Positions 1-11,222 of a stretch of 64,000 nucleotides of DNA are shown here, piece by piece. Under the pieces are notes generated by a model. The model ran no database searches. It was given only the letters and a program-made list of their open reading frames with translations, and had not been told where the DNA came from. The translations under genes and the position numbers were made by a program. How positions within the stretch are numbered: the first letter of the stretch is position 1; each line of letters opens with the position of its first letter. Source of the DNA: Symbiodinium kawagutii (taxonomy: Eukaryota > Sar > Dinophyceae > Suessiales > Symbiodiniaceae); NCBI GenBank assembly GCA_009767595.1, contig VSDK01021916.1:654257-718256 (forward strand), in the 5' to 3' direction.

Positions 1-99
1 TTCAGCAGTTCATAAACCACCATTGGTTTATACACAGCTCGCGATTCATCATCAAATCTGGAGGGTTTGTGAACAATCGGATCTCCCATCACTTGGTTG

Positions 100-190
100 G
101 TTCTTAAAATGAGGATACCCCCACATCATCTGATATTAATCATTTTTAGTAAATAAACCGACCATTTTTGGGCGGCCAAATTTTAAGACG
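100..190. repeat. T1 inverted-repeat element, degenerate copy
   Basis: The halves resemble the T1 consensus: left TTCTTAAAATGAGGATACCCC, centre with ATAAACCGACCATTTTTGG, right AATTTTAAGA. Better copies lie at 27421-27523 and 45196-45296. Both ends have decayed. Confidence 0.5.
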
Positions 191-210
191 CACCTACCAC
201 TTTGGTGCCA

Positions 211-937
211 TGAAATCAGTCACACCATAGAGCTGGCTTCACAGCTGAATACAGGTCTTGTTGGAAGCTACCAGCGGAGAGCCCTTGGGTGCCAATGCTT
301 GGAAATTTTCTGGCTATTTGCCTGTCCCAAGCTGGTTGGTGGTTTCAATTAATTTCTGTTTTCCCTGGGAACTTTTAATAAATGGTTGGTTGCCAACTGT
401 AACAAATTTCAATGGTACTGTATCTTTTGTGTGCTTGGACAATCATCCCCATTGGCTGGACCATTTCTGTAAGCTAGAAGTGTTGTGGTGGCTCATCACC
501 CACTGATCCCGGCCATGATCATCCAAGTAATAAGGCACCCAGCTGGGACGAATTAGAACATCTTAGAACACTCCACTTGGTTGCAAAGCCATGACCAGTG
601 GCGGTTCGTTGGGGTGTTGATCCGTAGACTTGGGATTGCTGAAGACCCATGTAGCCATTATGTATAGTTGATATGCCCATTGATGATTAATGTAGCCATT
701 GAATTTGACATTGTATTAATTGATGGCTAGCGGCTAAGTCATTGATTGTTGATTGCTTTTATGTCCCCTATTGTTGTTCTTATTTACTGGTATCAACAAT
801 TAATCATAAATCAATCATTAATCATCATTACTAATCATGATTGGCCTCATCAATTAATCATCAATCATTATTACTAATCATGATTAGATGGCCATGGCTG
901 ATGCTTCATGATCCATAGCTCATTTCTTCATCCCCAG
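211..937. other. Non-coding stretch with a decayed T3 copy and TAATCAT-rich DNA
   Basis: No convincing exon is seen. 332-415 resembles T3 (GGTTGGTGGTTTCAATTAAT then GGTTGGTTG and TTTCAATGG) without its right end. 784-885 is a degenerate run of CAATTAATCATCAATCATTA words. Confidence 0.4.
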
Positions 938-970
938 GTCATGGTGCCCTACTACGCGGTAGCTGGGCAG
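938..970 (+). CDS. Possible short exon (VMVPYYAVAGQ)
   Basis: A pyrimidine-rich acceptor (TTCTTCATCCCCAG) precedes an open frame reading VMVPYYAVAGQ, followed by GTGCCA; an alternative donor GTAGCT lies at 959. The product is unknown. The piece is too short to trust without transcripts. Confidence 0.22.
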
Positions 971-1581
971 GTGCCACTTGAGGCGACGGTGGGACCATGG
1001 CATGGCTGGTTGCGTTGCATGGTTGGATCATGGAAGGGAGAAGAATCACCTGCTGGTTGGTTGACTTTGCATGTTTGGTAATGCCAGGTATATGTCAACA
1101 TGCACATATACGGTATGTTGCAGTGACTGGCTTTTGATATTCAGATATATTTTGTCATATATACGGATACATGTTCTTAACTGTATACTTATAATATGTT
1201 GATATAAGTTTGTTGATATATTTCTATGTATTTGCATATATATATATATATTTATTTATGTATTTATTTACATACATGGTATAACATTACTCAATATTAT
1301 ATCATGGTATATATGTTTGGGGGAAAACGTGTTGTTTCATGACGGTCGGTGAGTGATGGGAATGCGTGTGAACGAAGCACTCTCGTAGGTTGGGGTAGGG
1401 CATTTTTCATGGCTTATTGGTTTGGGGAAAGGTTCAGTATTCTCAAAGTAGATCTGAATTTGGGGCTTGTGTTTTTCCTAGGGCAACCCATTAGGTAAAC
1501 ATAATTGAGAACCAGGTGAAAATAGTTCCGCAAGAAACGACTCAATTTTTCACAGTTCCCGTAGCACGTTGTGCATGACAG

Positions 1582-1621
1582 GCTTCAATGTCAAGCGTGA
1601 TGAAAGCCTGCAGTTTCACAG
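1582..1621 (+). CDS. Possible 40-nt exon (FNVKRDESLQFH)
   Basis: It is bounded by TGACAG on the left and GTGCGA on the right and reads FNVKRDESLQFH in the frame set by a two-base partial first codon. It ends with two bases of a codon. No family is recognised. Confidence 0.25.
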
Positions 1622-1891
1622 GTGCGATAGGAATGAGGATCGACAAAATCAGTCAATATCTGACTGTCCAAAAAGAAGAATTGCATCGCCCCTCACCATC
1701 CAAGAAGAAACAATGGATCAAAGCGGTTGTTGGCCAGCCGCGAAAGAAATAGCAGGCGGTCACACTGGGTCACCTGAAAAATGGATTGGCAGTTTGCTAA
1801 AGTTATTCGCTACATTGAGCTAGCAAAATGTGTGGGAGGTGACGATCATCCCAAGGTGCCTTGCCACCCTCACGGCATCCCTCGACCCCAG

Positions 1892-1969
1892 GACACCAGC
1901 CGCAGTGCCGCCTCGAGAGCTGCCGGCATGTTGCGCCGCTATGGCCGGCACTGGATGTCTTGGGGCACG
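1892..1969 (+). CDS. GC-rich exon-like island, frame uncertain
   Basis: The acceptor CTCGACCCCAG and donor GTACAG enclose 78 GC-rich nucleotides. All three plus frames are open. The frame in phase with 1582-1621 begins TPAAVPPRELPACC. The minus strand is open too, with a good GTGAGG donor, so strand is not settled. No family is recognised. Confidence 0.25.
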
Positions 1970-2012
1970 GTACAGAAGGTGAAGCTCTCGGCTGTCGTGA
2001 TGTTTTATGTGG

Positions 2013-2122
2013 GTATGGGTCAATATTAACCAACTAATAGTGGTGGATAATGACCAACAAACTTTAGGGAAACAATGGTGAATGATGGGGGAACCAGGGG
2101 TACAGGGTTTTGACCCACAGCC
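2013..2122 (+). repeat. T2 inverted-repeat element
   Basis: It starts TATGGGTCAATATTAACCAA, has the internal block GGGGGAACCAGGGGTACAGG, and ends GGGTTTTGACCCACAGCC. The ends are inverted copies of GGCTATGGGTCAA. The right end supplies a ready 3' splice site (TTTTGACCCACAG). Confidence 0.8.
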
Positions 2123-2123
2123 G

Positions 2124-3227
2124 TATGGGTCAGTAACAATAATCCTAAGTGGTTGACCAAACTTGTATGGGTGATCAATTGTGGGTAACAATGGGCTAAT
2201 GACTCATGGTGAATGACTAATGGTTAACGGTTCATGGTTGACGTTGGGGGAATATAACCAACAAGAATATTTGATATCGATGGATGAACATCCCAGTCAC
2301 TTCACTAGGTGCTTATGGATGGGATTGGTTCACAACCAAGGGTACAGGGGACCCAGCTTGCGGGCGAAAAAGCAAGACCGCCAACTTGCTATGCACATGG
2401 TGAGCACCATTTTCGGCGGGAAGTCACCCTGTAGATACATCCCTCACGTTGAGGGCTTCATGCACATCCTGGTTGCTGTTGACCCTGCCAATCGTTGGTA
2501 GCAATCGACTGGCGGTATTTTTTGTAACCCCAGGGTGAAGTGTTCATAAACACGTCAAACGCTGTGACCATATCTGTAGTTTGCTGCTTTTTGGCTATCA
2601 CCCTCCCATTGTAGAACCGGCCATTATCATTGACGTTTTTGAATGATTTGCAGCGAGTTCTCGCTTCTCCGAAGCATGTTTCCAATTGGTGAACTATCAG
2701 CCACTTCTCCTCCGAAGTCAAGCATTGTGAACCACTATCAAAGATAAAGTGATTACTACTGGTTACTACTGGATTGTTAGGGTTGATACTGGTCCATAGC
2801 TGTTGTTCATCAAATTGGTTCTAATGGTTGATAACAGTTGATGAATCAAATGCTTGATATTTACCTCGGTTCATGCATGGATATTATCATACAACTACTT
2901 CATGGTCTATTGTGCTAATGGTCATTCGAGACACATGATGACTTATCGAGTCAAGGTGCACTCGCGATGATCATTTCAATCTTTTGGCATTTAGGAGTTT
3001 GGCAGGTCCATTGCGGTAGCAATGCACTGCGCCAGCTGTAGATTGCAGCACCTATTGGGAACGCTGATGGATGTTCCCGTCACATATGCTAGATGCCAAG
3101 TTTGTATCCACAATCCCTGTATTCTTGCAAGGTTTCTTTGCCTCCGAGAGAATGGCCATGTTTTGCCATGTTCTGTTGCTATGATTGCTTGCCAGAGTGA
3201 TTTTTTCAGTGGGGTTTATTGTTGCAG
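2124..3227. other. No gene recognised
   Basis: Moderate-length ORFs on both strands show no domain and no consistent splice sites. 2220-2350 has words shared with T2 (AATATAACCAACAA, AAGGGTACAGGGG) and may be a decayed copy. Confidence 0.3.
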
Positions 3228-3276
3228 GAAATCCGGCAAAACATGTTTCCTCATGAGCAAACACCCTTTGAGTTGT
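3228..3276 (+). CDS. Possible exon (KSGKTCFLMSKHPLSC)
   Basis: The acceptor TTATTGTTGCAG is followed by a frame reading KSGKTCFLMSKHPLSC and then the donor GTAAGA. Both sites fit consensus. SGKT resembles a P-loop end, but there is no glycine-rich loop before it, so no function is assigned. Confidence 0.3.
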
Positions 3277-3632
3277 GTAAGAGAAGAAGCCGCTGCTCTC
3301 TGATTTTGAATGTTTGGTTCACAACCTTGGATGATGAGGGCCATGTCTTGAGATGTGTTTGAACCCCACAGAGCCTGATCATTGTCCAAATTCTCAACAG
3401 ATTCTTGCAGTTGACAGTTATTCTTTGCCTGAATCATTACCTCCAATGATGAATCACTGCCACCCACTTCTAAGCAGCACATGATCCCACCAAACATCAC
3501 CTTCAATCATCATCAGCCACTAACCACCACTACCACTAATCATCATGAACCACTTTCAACTACCAACTCCCAACTTCCAACTACCAACTCCCAACTCCCA
3601 TATCAGTTCAAGGTGCTTGAAATGATATCAGT

Positions 3633-3757
3633 CAGCTTATGGATCCGGGATGGGCCCACCAGCTACCACCAACCACAGCCAGGTGCTGGCCGCCGGCCCA
3701 GCACCCGCCTGAGTTCCAGTTCGGAGGATGGACGTGGGACAGCGGTTCCATCCCTGG
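3633..3757 (+). CDS. Probable exon, proline/tryptophan-rich, function unknown
   Basis: The open frame reads MDPGWAHQLPPTTARCWPP and then, after a few residues, EFQFGGWTWDSGSIP. It starts after an AG near 3630. The donor is unclear (possible GA-type site near 3758). Amino-acid use looks coding, but I recognise no family. Confidence 0.33.
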
Positions 3758-3769
3758 AAGGAAGGGATT

Positions 3770-4090
3770 AACCAGGGATTATCATGGAATTAACCTAAGG
3801 GATTCATGAACTCACTATGGATTAGCCATGGTTTAACCTGGAAGGAAGGGATTAACCTAAGGGATTAACCATGGATTCACCATTGAGAATCGGCATGAAG
3901 AGGTGGGATTCACCATGGATTAGCCATGGTTTAACCATGGTTTAACCATGAAGAGACGAGTTTCACCCAGCGTAGAGAAATTTGTTCAACGGCAAAGAGG
4001 TAGGATTCACCAAGTAATCATGGATAAACCATAGATTTTATTTGAGCATGGGTTAATCATTAATCATGGAATCAACAATTATGCACTATG
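3770..4090. repeat. Degenerate short repeats (GGATTAACC / ACCATGGTTTAACC)
   Basis: Words such as GGAAGGAAGGGATTAACC and GATTAGCCATGGTTTAACC recur several times at irregular spacing, giving a decayed tandem array. Confidence 0.5.
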
Positions 4091-4631
4091 GATGAACCAT
4101 ACCACGCATTTTAATATCATTACCGACCAACGCTCGGCAAACATTGAGACTGCGAGAAGAGTGACCATGAATGAGCGCCACTGTACCAGCTGTGGCGTGG
4201 ACATGGAAGCGTCTTTGCCTGGTGCTGTAATGCATTTGCTCATAGTTGGACAGGAATGTGGGTATAGGGGGATCAAATTTGAGATCCCAACACCAACAGA
4301 CACCAGCGATGACAGGGTTTGAACATGCCAAGTAACACGACTGTTGTTCCAGGGTGTAGCAAATTTCTACAGGATATCTTTGCTTACCACGTAGACAACA
4401 AGGATTCGAAATCGCAGAAGTCGTTGTATCTTAAAACCCATCAGCTACTCAGATCTACTTAGGACTCACATTCAGAATATTCAAGTCTACAGGTGGTTGT
4501 GGTTCTACACCATGGTGAACAGTGCGGTAGTTGGTGTCACCCAGTGACAAGCATGGTGTGCTATCCCAGGGCCCGGAAAATGCACATCCAATTGGTTATT
4601 GGTTATGAACCATTTCAGTGACTATCCCTGC

Positions 4632-4727
4632 GCTTCCAGTTACCATCGTAGCTGGCAACCAACCCCGAACAACAATGGTAGAAACCAGCTGATTACCTAC
4701 TGTAGTTCTAACTGGAAGCATAGGGTA
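4632..4727. repeat. T6 inverted-repeat element, copy 1
   Basis: It runs from CTTCCAGTTACCATCG to TAACTGGAAGCATAGGGTA. The ends are inverted repeats (CTTCCAGTTA / TAACTGGAAG). A second copy lies at 32059-32155 with the same right end. Confidence 0.65.
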
Positions 4728-5254
4728 CTGTATGTTGATTGACCATCAATGACCATGAATGTTTTTTTGGTAGGCAGATATCAGCAATGATAGCTGTTGT
4801 GGCTGCATTGTTGGAGTTTCTAAACTTGCCGTTGTCATAGCACACGGCAGAACCAATCCACCATACATCTTTGATATTGCTTATTGTTGATCGTTTTATC
4901 CCGTGCTATCCATCAGGGGAGGTTGCACGTCATAATGGGAACTTTAATTTGGAGCTGCTTATACTTGGAAGCGCCCCTAGCAACTGGGGACATAAGCCAT
5001 GGTTGTAGGGGTTTGTTCACACTCCCTATCTTACTACGGATCAATTGCCATGCTTACTGCTTACTGGAAGCTATGTCTCTAACAAATTGCGCAGTGGTGA
5101 CTTATATCCTGGTCATTAGCCTAAGTACGGTCACTTAGTTATATCCTAATCACTGCCCTCACCAACCGCACATCCAAACTACCACGGTTCCACATCTTCC
5201 ATTTCGTCGTCCCCCCCTTTGGACGACTGACCCGTTACCATCCTCGTGCACCAG
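4728..5254. other. No gene recognised
   Basis: The sequence is mixed and without a repeat array. The open frames here lack paired splice sites or recognisable domains. Confidence 0.3.
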
Positions 5255-5344
5255 GACATTCCACCCATCGATGGTCACCACGCAGGCGAGCAAAGATCGA
5301 TCCCCAGCACGACCTTCGCAGATGAACCAAATCCTTGGCTGAGC
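5255..5344 (+). CDS. Probable exon, 30 codons, unknown protein
   Basis: The acceptor CTCGTGCACCAG opens exactly 30 codons beginning DIPPIDGHHAGEQRS and ending ADEPNPWLS, followed by the donor GTATGT. It ends in phase 0, as the next candidate exon at 5525 requires. A minus-strand frame is also open, but the plus pair fits better. Confidence 0.45.
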
Positions 5345-5353
5345 GTATGTTAT

Positions 5354-5468
5354 TTGGCCATGGGTCAATATTAAGCAACCAATCATGGGGGATAATACCC
5401 AACAATAATGGGCAAAACAATGGTTAATGATGGGGAACCAGGGGGACTAAGGGTTTTGACCCATCGCC
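5354..5468 (+). repeat. T2 element filling most of a predicted intron
   Basis: It runs from ATTTGGCCATGGGTCAATAT to TTTTGACCCATCGCCAAAT. It makes up about two thirds of the predicted 180-nt intron 5345-5524. Imperfect direct repeats of 27 nt starting CCAAATCCTTGG flank it (near 5328 and 5467, about 4 mismatches). The left repeat carries the end of the upstream exon and its donor. Confidence 0.75.
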
Positions 5469-5524
5469 AAATCCTTGGTTGAGCTGTTGTTATATGTAAC
5501 AAGGTGACATCCCCAGCACGTCAG

Positions 5525-5582
5525 AAGTTGCTTGAGCTTCGCCAACAAGCCAGTCAACCACTCGCCTGGTTGTTGCCCAAAC
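5525..5582 (+). CDS. Probable exon paired with 5255-5344
   Basis: The acceptor CAGCACGTCAG is followed by the frame KLLELRQQASQPLAWLLPK and the donor GTGACC. Splice phase matches the preceding exon (phase 0). No family is recognised; the leucine/glutamine-rich stretch could be helical. Confidence 0.42.
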
Positions 5583-5799
5583 GTGACCATAACTGACCTA
5601 GGTTGACTAAGGTTTGGGGACGCTGGTCCCTTGTATAAGTGCTTACAGTATCCTACAATGTTCTTTCCAAGATTGATAGAAGTGTTTAGAAATATAAACC
5701 AATTGTACATTAGTGCTATACCCCATGAAGCAACCAGTGCCAAGGTACACCAGGGCTTCAGTGATCCAGTTTGAGAATTCACCTAATTTCACTTACTCG

Positions 5800-6655
5800 C
5801 TGGTTCCAACTATATGTTTTGTGTTCCAGCCTACCTGGCATGATAAGCACGTTTTCAGGTAAACCGACGGCCTGATTTTTACCTAAATTCTCTATTCGTA
5901 GCCGTTGTTATATACTTATTCCCTGCTATCAAAAGCGCAACAATAACTTAGTATAGTTGTTGCCAATAATAGTTGGTTAGTTGTTGTCAATAAAACAGTT
6001 CTTCCCAGTAATTCGAATTTAGACTCATTATTTCCGTGTTATTGACAACAATGACGAGAACGACGGCTCTTTACCTTTAAATTCACTTTTGTGCATTAAC
6101 GCAGTTTCCACCATCCGCGGTTGACCCACAAAACCAACATGTGTAGTACAATGATACAATTTGTACTCCTTGTGCTATGGGGAATTTCAGAAACGCATTT
6201 GTAACTGTGTACAGTACAGTATTCAGTATTCCCTATAGTGCGAGGATTTCATGACAGGATGCGTATTCCTACCACATTGTTAACACATTCGAGTAACAAC
6301 TATATTGTGTATTTTGATCACAATTTGCTTTTGCATGCTGTACTCCTAGAAATGGTATGTAATAGGTGTTGATTGGTTGATGATTTGAATAGCTATTGGT
6401 TTATCAACAATAGTCCAGTTACCCTGCCCTGTACACTGTCTATAAGAATTGATGCGCTTTTGGGGCTCTGATTCTTGATGCACGTGGCCATGGCTCAACA
6501 AGTAGCATCAATCCAGAGATGGCCACTTACTTGATTTCAAATTCAGAACTGGTGGATCTTGATGATTAATCAAGTAGCTTTATTTAACCAAGTGGCTGTT
6601 GATGACCTAGCGTTTTTTTAAACCAGGATCCAGTTAGTAGGTTCTTTCAGTGTTA
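5800..6655. other. No gene recognised
   Basis: AT-rich, without long open frames or clear repeats; probably intron or intergenic. Confidence 0.4.
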
Positions 6656-6659
6656 CGCA

Positions 6660-6866
6660 TCAACAACCAGAGCCAACAAACATAAGCCACCATCAACCAT
6701 CACCAACCATAGCCAACGACCATCAACCAAAATCAACCACAATCAGCCATCATTAGCCATCATTAGCCATCATTAGCCACCATCAACCATCATGAACCAC
6801 CATCAACCATCATTAACCACCATCAACCATCATTAACCACCATCAACCATCATCAACCATCAACCC
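6660..6866 (+). repeat. AACCATCA-type tandem repeat
   Basis: Repeats of AACCATCATTAACCACCATC and close variants run through this segment. It has the same word content as the large array at 36.0-37.2 kb. Confidence 0.8.
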
Positions 6867-7237
6867 CAAAAGCTCCTGACCACTGACGCACACCGCCAGG
6901 CTCCAGTTGGTCCGAAGCTCACTGGGGCGGATCCCCACGGTGCGGGATGGTGCGGGATGAATGGACCCAGGAATGGGGATGGGTCAATAGCAACCATTCG
7001 AAAAGAGATGTTCGCCAGGGGAAGTGGGGCCCTTGACTTGCATCCATATCAAAAACATAGCAATTGGTGAATGATTCTTGTGAGTTCCGCTGCTCGAAGT
7101 CTAGTTTTGGGGTTACCCATGAATCTGGAGAAAAATCCAACAACAACTCAACAAGTAGCATAGCAAGGATTTTTGGTACATAGTGTTATTGGCGACTTGT
7201 GCTATGCTCTTGGATGATATGCTATACTATATATTTG

Positions 7238-7342
7238 ATGGTTTCTCAAAATATGGTAAATAGGGGTACCCCAAAAATGCTTGGCTTAGTACTACGAATG
7301 GTTATTGAATGATGATTTAGGGGTCCCCCCAGAAACCACCAT
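7238..7342. repeat. T1 inverted-repeat element
   Basis: It starts ATGGTTTCTCAAAATATGG and ends CCCCCAGAAACCACCAT, with GGGGTACCCCAAAAATG and GATTTAGGGGTCCCC inside. Confidence 0.75.
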
Positions 7343-7397
7343 ATTTATGATATGAAAACCCAACCAGATTTCTTTGGTAGCCAAACTACTGTACTAT

Positions 7398-7513
7398 ATG
7401 GCAGTGGGTCAAAACCCCGTACCCCTGGTTCCCCTATCATTAACCATTGTTTTCCCTATTATTGTTGGTGGAAATCCCCCATTAGTTGGTTGGTTAATAT
7501 TGACCCATAGCCA
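7398..7513 (-). repeat. T2 inverted-repeat element, reverse orientation
   Basis: ATGGCAGTGGGTCAAAACCC at the left and TTAATATTGACCCATAGCCAT at the right, with the CCCCGTACCCCTGGTTCCCC block inside: the reverse complement of the usual T2 order. Confidence 0.8.
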
Positions 7514-7674
7514 TATTACTAAATACTGTGTTCCATGCACCTCGTCATATCTTCTGTGATGAGGTCTTTACCTTGGCTCTCAAGCATGAGTCGCTTGGTT
7601 GCAAGTCAGTGACGGGCGATGGCGGAGCGACACGTGAATCTATGCGGATTCAACACGATTAACTGTGCTGGCTA

Positions 7675-7733
7675 GTGGTTGGGAGGGAGCTAAGGCTTGA
7701 AGGAGATACCAGAAGTGCCCTAACCAAATGGTA
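7675..7733 (+). repeat. T5 repeat, short copy
   Basis: GGGAGGGAGCTAAGGCTTGA ... AGAAGTGCCCTAACCAAATG matches the ends of the fuller copy at 50068-50162. Confidence 0.6.
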
Positions 7734-8289
7734 GTTTGGGAACTTGAGATACCCCGGGTTTCAGGCAGCACAAAGTTCTTGCTCCTGGTCATGGTTGATC
7801 AATGACTCCTGGTCAGTCTTGATCTTTGACTATATTAAAGCAGCTGTAAACAATCGTCGGACGTCATTAATTATATACTCATTATTACTTGTTGTTATTA
7901 TTGCTCACTATGAGTTCATGACTCACCACTCATTATTACTTACTATTACCACTCATCATGAGTTCATGGATAATCATTGTCCATGGTCCATGGATACTCA
8001 CTATTAATCATTCACCATGACCCATGGTAAAGCATCGCTATTCTTTTCCGCACAGCCACAAGGGTTCATGGTAAACAGTCCCCCTGGTGGGCCCAACCGA
8101 GAAGCGAAATTCCAAACGATGTCCATCCACTCCCAAGATGTTGCAGGCTACTTCAATCAACAAGATCTTGATTTTAAGCTACTACTATACTTAGCGAACT
8201 AGTTTTAGATTGTATCCCCAAGATTTTTCGATTTTTTGACCGTTGTTTCGTATTGTTTCGTGGTGCTTCCTTCTTGATGACCTCCTTAG

Positions 8290-8444
8290 TGGATAGCTGG
8301 ATCGAAGATATTGAAGGCTCTCTCCACCCGAGGCAGTAAGATTCCAGCGCTGTTGGGAGACCCAGTGGCGGATGGGGCAACCGCTGGGGGCGCGGAGCTC
8401 AAGGGATTGGTGGTTTACATCGATGACGCCGATATGTTCCAAGC
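8290..8444 (+). CDS. Probable exon, unknown protein
   Basis: The acceptor GACCTCCTTAG opens a 51-codon frame with the pieces KILKALSTRGSKIPALLG and ELKGLVVYIDDADMFQ. The donor is GTATGC at 8445. Composition and length look coding. I cannot assign a family. Confidence 0.42.
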
Positions 8445-8999
8445 GTATGCTTAGTGCATGGTTGGTGAACACTCTGTGGTTTGAAATTGTGTATGATTTG
8501 TACATGGTTGTATGTGAAAAGAACAAGATCATCACTTTTTGCTGATATTTCAGTAGAAGTTTGACTCTGTTATAGTATTGTGAGTTTCTTCTGGAATTGG
8601 TGAACATATGCACGCAACTACTCCGCGTACATTTACGTGGACCATCTATATAGTGCGGACAACAATCGGAGATTCATAGGAATGGAAGACCCAAAGGTTG
8701 GGGAAAAAATGTGAGGATCGTTAAGCTTGTAGATGTCTGCAACCGTGGTTGCTTATATCAATCACCATTGCTGACTATGAATCCCTGTTATCATCCATTG
8801 TTGACCACCATTGGTGCTTATCAACCCCCCAATATTAAACCGATCCACCGTCGTTGCATGCTTGACCACCATTGTTGCTTGCTCACCCCTACAAGGTGGT
8901 CCCTCCAGTTTGCTAAATTAGTTTATATCTGGATTAATAATAGTTTTGGTAGGTTACAACCATAGACCATAGTGAGACAGCTTGTTATCCCACTTACAA
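8445..8999. other. No gene recognised
   Basis: AT-rich sequence, probably intron. No paired splice sites or repeats stand out. Confidence 0.3.
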
Positions 9000-9520
9000 T
9001 CATTGTTAACCACAATTGACCACCATCAACGATAGTTATCCCATAGTTATCCCATCGTTATCCCATAGTGATCCCATAGTTATCCCATAGTTCAAGGGCT
9101 GATTCACCAACCTATCACTGGCGGCACGTCCCAAGTCTATGATCATCAGCCACCTGGAACAGGCCAGACATCTTGTCCGTGGTGGTGGGAGCCGAGTCTG
9201 AAGCTCAGCCATGAGGAATTTACTATGGTTAATCAATGGTACCATTCAATAATAGCTCAGCCATGGGTACTAATGGTTAATTTGCCAGTATTTTGTGGTT
9301 AACTATGATTACTCTGGTGAACCATAGGTTGTTTACTGCGGTTGACTATGGTCAACCATGAGCAATTAACCATGGTTAATTTTCCAGTCATTGATGGTCA
9401 ACTATTGTTGATTTACTATGGTGAACTATGGGTGATTTACTATGGTTGACTATGGTTCACAATGGTTGAGAATGGTTAATACTGGTCAATAATGGTTCAG
9501 AGAATGGCTAAGAATGGTTA
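9000..9520. repeat. Degenerate GTTATCCCATA / CATGGTTAAT repeats
   Basis: GTTATCCCATAGTTATCCCA is tandem at 9036-9095. From 9230 on, many ACTATGGTTGACTATGG-like words recur. A GC-richer island at 9105-9205 is open on both strands and could hold an exon. Confidence 0.55.
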
Positions 9521-10358
9521 AGCGGATTACCTGGTGAATGTTCGATTAGCATCGATATTTTGCGGCAATCGTCAGCCATAGCTATCAGTACTGGTTACCA
9601 ATAGCTGGTTAGTGATTACCAATGGTTATATGTTTGATAGCTGGTAATGGTCGGTCCATCATTCACGCTTCGTAGGGATCGTGCACAGCAGCCTTCGGAT
9701 AGCAACCAGATGATTGATCAATAGTGACTAGCAATTGTTATGATTACCGCTAGTGATACTGGTGCTTGACCTGGATATCAAGACTTCTTGAGTAATTAGT
9801 GAGAAACATTGATATCCAGATTTCTAATGATTAATATTGGCCAGCAGTGGTCAATAACCAGATTGGCAATGTTGGATTCTGGTCAGTACTGGTTGGCTGC
9901 CAGGTCATTGATGCTTAATCATGGCTAGAAGCGAGGGTCCAAAAGAAACTTCGCTGGGGGGTGAGAGAGCTGGTAGGTGGTTGTACCCCGGTTGTAGCTA
10001 GTAGCATTTCTGTGTCTACATCTGAGGAATCTAAGCAGATTAGCGGTGTTTGATGGCTGAGGGTTGAGAACGGCTTGTGGAGCTAGTGGCCAAGGTATAG
10101 TTATTGGCATTCCCCCAGCATCAAACCCCTCTTTGGGCTCATGAAAAACTAGACCATGGTTCGTGGGGGGATTTCAGAAACGGATGAATGGATGAGCAAA
10201 GGGGATACATTTTGGGGGCTAGAACTGGTTTGATATTGGGTCATGGTCGGGTGGGCTCCTGAATAGGTTGAAAAGAACTCGGTCCAGGCAACCAACTGCG
10301 GGGACGAGCTGGCCATTGTCCAGAGAACCACTAAGAATTGATGTGAAACTTTTTGCAG

Positions 10359-10421
10359 GGAGCTACCAGATTTGATAGTCAGCAACCCAGATGGGGAATT
10401 GCAAAAGTTTGGATATCACTG
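10359..10421 (+). CDS. Probable 63-nt exon
   Basis: The acceptor AACTTTTTGCAG and donor GTGACA flank the frame ELPDLIVSNPDGELQKFGYH. The unspliced frame stops just after the donor. The function is unknown. Confidence 0.42.
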
Positions 10422-10985
10422 GTGACACTATTTCTCAAATCACTCCAGCTTGGACCTGTGGGATGTTTTTAAGGAACCTCCAGTTTGAGAAAGAAGCAGA
10501 CCACATAGGAGTAGCATCAAGACAGTGTTTGCCATTTTGGGAACACAGATTCTAGATATTTAAAATAACTGCCAGCATTGGAGAATGTTGGTTGAGAATA
10601 AGTAATCCGAGTCGTCCATGCAGTGGTGAACAGCAGTATTGCGTCAGTGTAATCTCCCTGAGTGCCATGAACCGAGGTAAACTAAGATAGCAATGGACAA
10701 TCCATGACAATCCACCGTTTCTGGACAGTGTACCTATCGGAAGTGACCATTATCCATTGCTTTCTTTGATTGCCTAAGAGTGCAATACATATGTTCCAGA
10801 ATACGCAGGTGATTACCGATGATACCATATGACACCATCTCTGAATCATTTTTGCATTACATAATATGGAACAATTCGGTTTAGAACATGCGTTATTGAT
10901 TACAATGCATCTTACAAGTTTGCAAAAGTTGACAAGTAGCCAAGCTATGCCAAGCTATGGTCATGATGCATGTAGCATAGGGACT
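10422..10985. other. No gene recognised
   Basis: No domain, tandem array or T-family copy is visible; likely intron. Confidence 0.3.
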
Positions 10986-11112
10986 AGCAGCTTCACCAAG
11001 CTTGGTGACGTCCCGGAAAGGCGCCCTGGCGCCTCGGCGAAGCTCCTGCTGAGGCCTTTGAATTCTGCTCGACGACATAAGGAGCCGCGCTGCAGCGACA
11101 TATTTCGCCAGG
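10986..11112. other. GC-rich exon-like island, strand ambiguous
   Basis: The plus strand reads KLGDVPERRPGASAKLLLRP. The minus strand reads MANDLAKYVAAARLLMSSS. Both are open and have plausible splice dinucleotides. One strand is probably an exon; I cannot say which. Confidence 0.3.
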
Positions 11113-11222
11113 TCGTTGGCCATGGGTAATGTACGGTTTGAGGCAGCTGAGATGCAAGGGCACTTGTGATAGTTGTGGTGTATATGTATATATATATATA
11201 TGATTATTATATCATATATCAA

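Noticed and set aside
5159-5386. Minus-strand ORF with a protein-like look (CEGRAGDRSLLACVVTIDGW)
   Set aside because: The plus-strand exon pair 5255/5525 agrees in phase and has both splice sites.
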